Source: Chloroflexota bacterium
Lineage (GTDB): Bacteria; Chloroflexota; Dehalococcoidia; E44-bin15
Assembly: GCA_015222405.1 (NCBI GenBank)
Contig: JADFVG010000043.1
Coordinates: forward strand, 1 to 8,181
DNA: 8,181 nucleotides
Direction: 5' to 3'
This document shows, one piece after another, positions 6,915 to 8,181 of the stretch. The notes below the pieces were generated by a model that saw only the letters and a program-made list of their open reading frames with translations, did no database searches and was not told the DNA's origin. The position numbers and the translations under genes are program-made. Positions within the stretch are counted from its first letter, which is position 1; each line of letters begins with the position of its first letter.

Positions 6915-6998
6915 CTTTCTAACGTGAAGAAAAAAAGCTAATTACTTTTAACACACTCCGCACCTAGTGTCAAGATGAAGGAAGATTGCGTTAGAAAG
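6915..6998. repeat. 10-bp inverted repeat flanking the AOR promoter
   Basis: CTTTCTAACG at 6915-6924 and CGTTAGAAAG at 6989-6998 are exact reverse complements separated by 64 bp. The arms lie on either side of the -35/-10 pair, at about -51 to -60 and about +14 to +23 from the predicted start. This would suit two binding sites for one regulator, perhaps with DNA looping. A long-range RNA stem in read-through transcripts from the upstream small genes is the alternative. Confidence 0.45.
6945..6973 (-). promoter_or_regulatory. Sigma70-like promoter candidate for the AOR operon
   Basis: A perfect -35 TTGACA (6973-6968) is followed after 17 bp by TAAAAG (6950-6945), four of six matches to the -10 consensus. 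Transcription would start near 6938, giving a leader of about 84 nt to the AOR ATG. The spacing and the intergenic position support it; the -10 is weak, which would fit an activated promoter. Confidence 0.5.
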
Positions 6999-7051
6999 AG
7001 GAGCGAGAAACGGATTATGCTTCTCATCACAACCAAGCCATGAACCCTGGG

Positions 7052-7360
7052 TCACTGTTCTGAGACTGGGCTTTCGCCCGCCTTCCTCCCCATTCGTCTC
7101 AGAATAAACTTATCACGAACAAATACAAAGGCGCCAGTTATACTCCTTGCAACCCAACAGAGTGTGGGGAATGATGACATAACGTGTAAAAGCCCTGGCA
7201 CGTCCTCTTTTGTTATTGTCAATTTAAACTCCCAAGCAACTGGTTCTAATGTCACGCCGGTGATAAAAACCTTATCTCCCTCCCGTTTAAAATCGGCCTT
7301 GGTGAAGTCGAGTACTAACGCTGTCTCCTCGCTTCCCAGTCCTGATGACCACATTCTCAT
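7052..7360 (-). CDS. Small conserved-looking protein of unknown function, tandem paralog 2
   Basis: A 102-residue protein I do not recognise. By hand alignment about half its residues match the gene 37 bp upstream, which argues strongly that both are real. Shared elements in order: WSxGLG (4-9), LxxDFxK, REGDK (26-30), a lone W43, KEDxPGLL (51-58), ARxIxG (71-76), and FVxDKFIxRRMG (80-91). A hydrophobic stretch at about 54-81 might be an amphipathic or membrane-touching helix but is interrupted by P65 and R72. The C-terminus is polar. It has no cysteine cluster, no signal peptide and no di-glycine end, so it is not a MoaD/ThiS-like partner of AOR. AAGGTGAT about 6 nt before the ATG is the likely ribosome site; Met3 is a possible alternative start. 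It may be co-transcribed with its paralog and could read on into the AOR operon. Confidence 0.7.
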   Translation of the reverse strand: MRMWSSGLGSEETALVLDFTKADFKREGDKVFITGVTLEPVAWEFKLTITKEDVPGLLHVMSSFPTLCWVARSITGAFVFVRDKFILRRMGRKAGESPVSEQ

Positions 7361-7397
7361 TTGCTTATCACCTTCCTATAAAATTGAGGGTCGTTGC

Positions 7398-7709
7398 TCA
7401 CGAGCCAGAGCCTTTTTCGCCTGGCTTTTTTTCGGTTGGCTTCATCCCCATCCGTCTGAAAATAAACTTATCTGGGACAAATTTTAAGATGCCCAGTATG
7501 TTCCTTGCAAAATGACTTAGCACAGCGAATGAAAGCAGGAAGGCTAAGAGACCAGGAAAGTCCTCCTTAACAAATGTTACTCTGCAGTCCCAAAGGGTGG
7601 GATGAAGTTTTCCCTTGAGATAAAGCTTATCTCCCTCCCGTATCACATTGCACTTGTTGAAGTCGAAAATTAGTTCCCTCTTTCCTAATCCTCTAGACCA
7701 TGCGATCAT
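7398..7709 (-). CDS. Small conserved-looking protein of unknown function, tandem paralog 1
   Basis: A 103-residue protein, the paralog of the next gene downstream. It keeps WSRGLG (4-9), IREGDK (23-28), W40, KEDFPGLL (48-55), ARNILG (68-73) and FVPDKFIFRRMG (77-88), then a lysine-rich tail. Residues 52-78 are strongly hydrophobic apart from H66, R69 and K76 and could lie at a membrane surface. The DNA is also similar: 29 of 33 bases match between 7440-7472 and 7082-7114, so the duplication is either fairly recent or under strong constraint. An AGAGGAG ribosome site lies about 9 nt before the ATG. The promoter candidate at 7871-7900 would drive it. Function unknown; the neighbouring AOR operon is the only clue. 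Confidence 0.7.
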   Translation of the reverse strand: MIAWSRGLGKRELIFDFNKCNVIREGDKLYLKGKLHPTLWDCRVTFVKEDFPGLLAFLLSFAVLSHFARNILGILKFVPDKFIFRRMGMKPTEKKPGEKGSGS

Positions 7710-7989
7710 CTAAGTTACTCCTCTCTACCAAAAATAAGCCCTCCGGAATACATTGAAGCGCCACACGCATAGAGCTGAGGCGTTCCTGTCTTTGACCGGG
7801 GGGCGTAAGTCATAGGGACCGAAATATCTCTACTGGCCTTTTCTCTGTTATGTTCCGTGCTCAGCTACCTATTCTATATCATCGCGTATCACGCCGTCAA
7901 GCCTTGGAGGCTGTTGTTCGAATTGCGAGCTGGCGGTTAGGATCGAGGTGTTGACAAACGGAACAGAAAGGTTGGTGAAACAATATGCA
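7710..7989. other. Non-coding region with promoter and long leader
   Basis: A 280-bp stretch in which I see no credible gene. It holds the 7871-7900 promoter and about 155 nt of predicted leader. AGCTGAG at 7773-7779 and CTCAGCT at 7860-7866 could pair the extreme 5' end of that leader with its middle, but the pairing is only 7 bp. I could not match the leader to any riboswitch family I know. Confidence 0.4.
7871..7900 (-). promoter_or_regulatory. Sigma70-like promoter candidate for the small paralogs
   Basis: TTGACG (7900-7895, five of six) and TAGAAT (7876-7871, five of six) are 18 bp apart. The start would be near 7864, leaving a leader of about 155 nt before the ATG at 7709. The -35 end overlaps a small hairpin, AGCCT-TGG-AGGCT (7900-7912). 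Its position between the end of an upstream frame at 7990 and the first small gene supports it. Confidence 0.5.
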
Positions 7990-8181
7990 CTATCCTGTCT
8001 CCAGTCCTCGGGTGGTTTCTATTCTGTGAAGAATTCTAGCGTCTGTGCCTCGTCGCGTGATGCGCTTAATGGCAACATTGGAGAGATCTGCCGAGGTTGT
8101 GACATGCTTTTGCACCACTCTGCCGATAGGCTGAGCTGCCATAATAGCCCACGTTGCTGCCAGGATCGCTAGTGGCAGCCG
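7990..8181 (-). CDS. Possible C-terminal end of an unrecognised protein, cut by window edge
   Basis: The minus strand is open for 63 codons from the window edge to TAG at 7992-7990. The translation starts with an alanine/leucine-rich segment (LPLAILAATWAIMAAQPIG) and continues with a basic part (VAIKRITRRG near residues 36-45). Its composition looks more protein-like than the cysteine- and serine-rich frame on the opposite strand. It would be the last part of a gene reading the same way as all others here, with a promoter beginning 90 bp further on. I do not recognise the family, and an open stretch of this length can occur by chance. Confidence 0.35.
   Translation of the reverse strand, partial: RLPLAILAATWAIMAAQPIGRVVQKHVTTSADLSNVAIKRITRRGTDARILHRIETTRGLETG

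Larger units (their letters stand above)
6855..7051. other. Intergenic regulatory region between the small paralogs and the AOR gene
   Basis: A 197-bp stretch with no gene. It contains the TTGACA promoter, the 10-bp inverted repeat, the 12-bp palindrome, an A/T-rich run (A7 at 6930-6936 on the plus strand) and the AOR ribosome site. A six-codon ATG...TAA frame (6902-6882) lies in the AOR leader but has only a weak ribosome site. I see no strong intrinsic terminator for the small genes. Confidence 0.5.

Noticed and set aside
7052..7709. Small paralogs as MoaD/ThiS-like sulfur carriers for the AOR cofactor
   Set aside because: Neither ends in Gly-Gly and neither shows the MoaD pattern; both have basic or polar tails.
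7948..8172. Plus-strand 74-codon frame starting at GTG
   Set aside because: No ribosome site, a cysteine/serine-rich translation typical of an antisense frame, and it overlaps the more protein-like minus-strand frame.
1..8181. CRISPR array, insertion sequence, tRNA or rRNA
   Set aside because: No regularly spaced repeats, transposase-like frames with terminal repeats, or RNA-gene-like stretches were seen on either strand.

Overview
The window is a compact set of genes that all read leftward (minus strand), with no recognisable mobile elements, tRNA, rRNA or CRISPR. It looks like an anaerobic redox and acyl-CoA locus from a bacterium. It carries a tungsten/molybdopterin aldehyde oxidoreductase (AOR) family enzyme, an electron-transfer flavoprotein beta subunit, an FAD-linked dehydrogenase, a heterodisulfide-reductase-like iron-sulfur protein and a class III CoA-transferase. 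Strong Shine-Dalgarno sites (AAGGAGG or GGAGG) and sigma70-like promoter boxes favour a bacterium over an archaeon. This gene content is common in uncultured anaerobes such as Chloroflexota (Dehalococcoidia-like) and Desulfobacterota, but the sequence alone does not fix the lineage.

Layout in the direction of transcription, right to left. (1) 8181-7990: an open frame entering from the edge, possibly the C-terminal end of an unrecognised gene. (2) 7989-7710: non-coding, with a good promoter (TTGACG-18-TAGAAT) and a leader of about 155 nt. (3) 7709-7398 and 7360-7052: two tandem paralogous proteins of about 100 residues and unknown function. (4) 7051-6855: an intergenic regulatory region with a TTGACA promoter flanked by the arms of a 10-bp inverted repeat. 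(5) 6854-1445: four closely spaced genes, AOR-family enzyme, EtfB, FAD-linked oxidase and CCG-domain Fe-S protein, with gaps of 81, 35 and 41 bp, probably one operon. (6) 1444-1141: a possible terminator hairpin, then an extended -10 promoter, a leader hairpin and a 21-codon leader ORF. (7) 1140-1: a class III (CaiB/BaiF) CoA-transferase that runs off the left edge.

Working model (inference): the FAD enzyme oxidises an alcohol or hydroxy-acid, the AOR-family enzyme interconverts aldehyde and carboxylate, and the CoA-transferase activates the acid as a CoA thioester. EtfB and the HdrD/GlcF-like protein would carry the electrons. Substrates are not deducible from sequence. The most unusual points are an AOR-family protein lacking one of the three clustered Fe-S cysteines, an EtfB with no EtfA beside it, the two unrecognised tandem small proteins, and a leader ORF that ends two bases before the CoA-transferase start.
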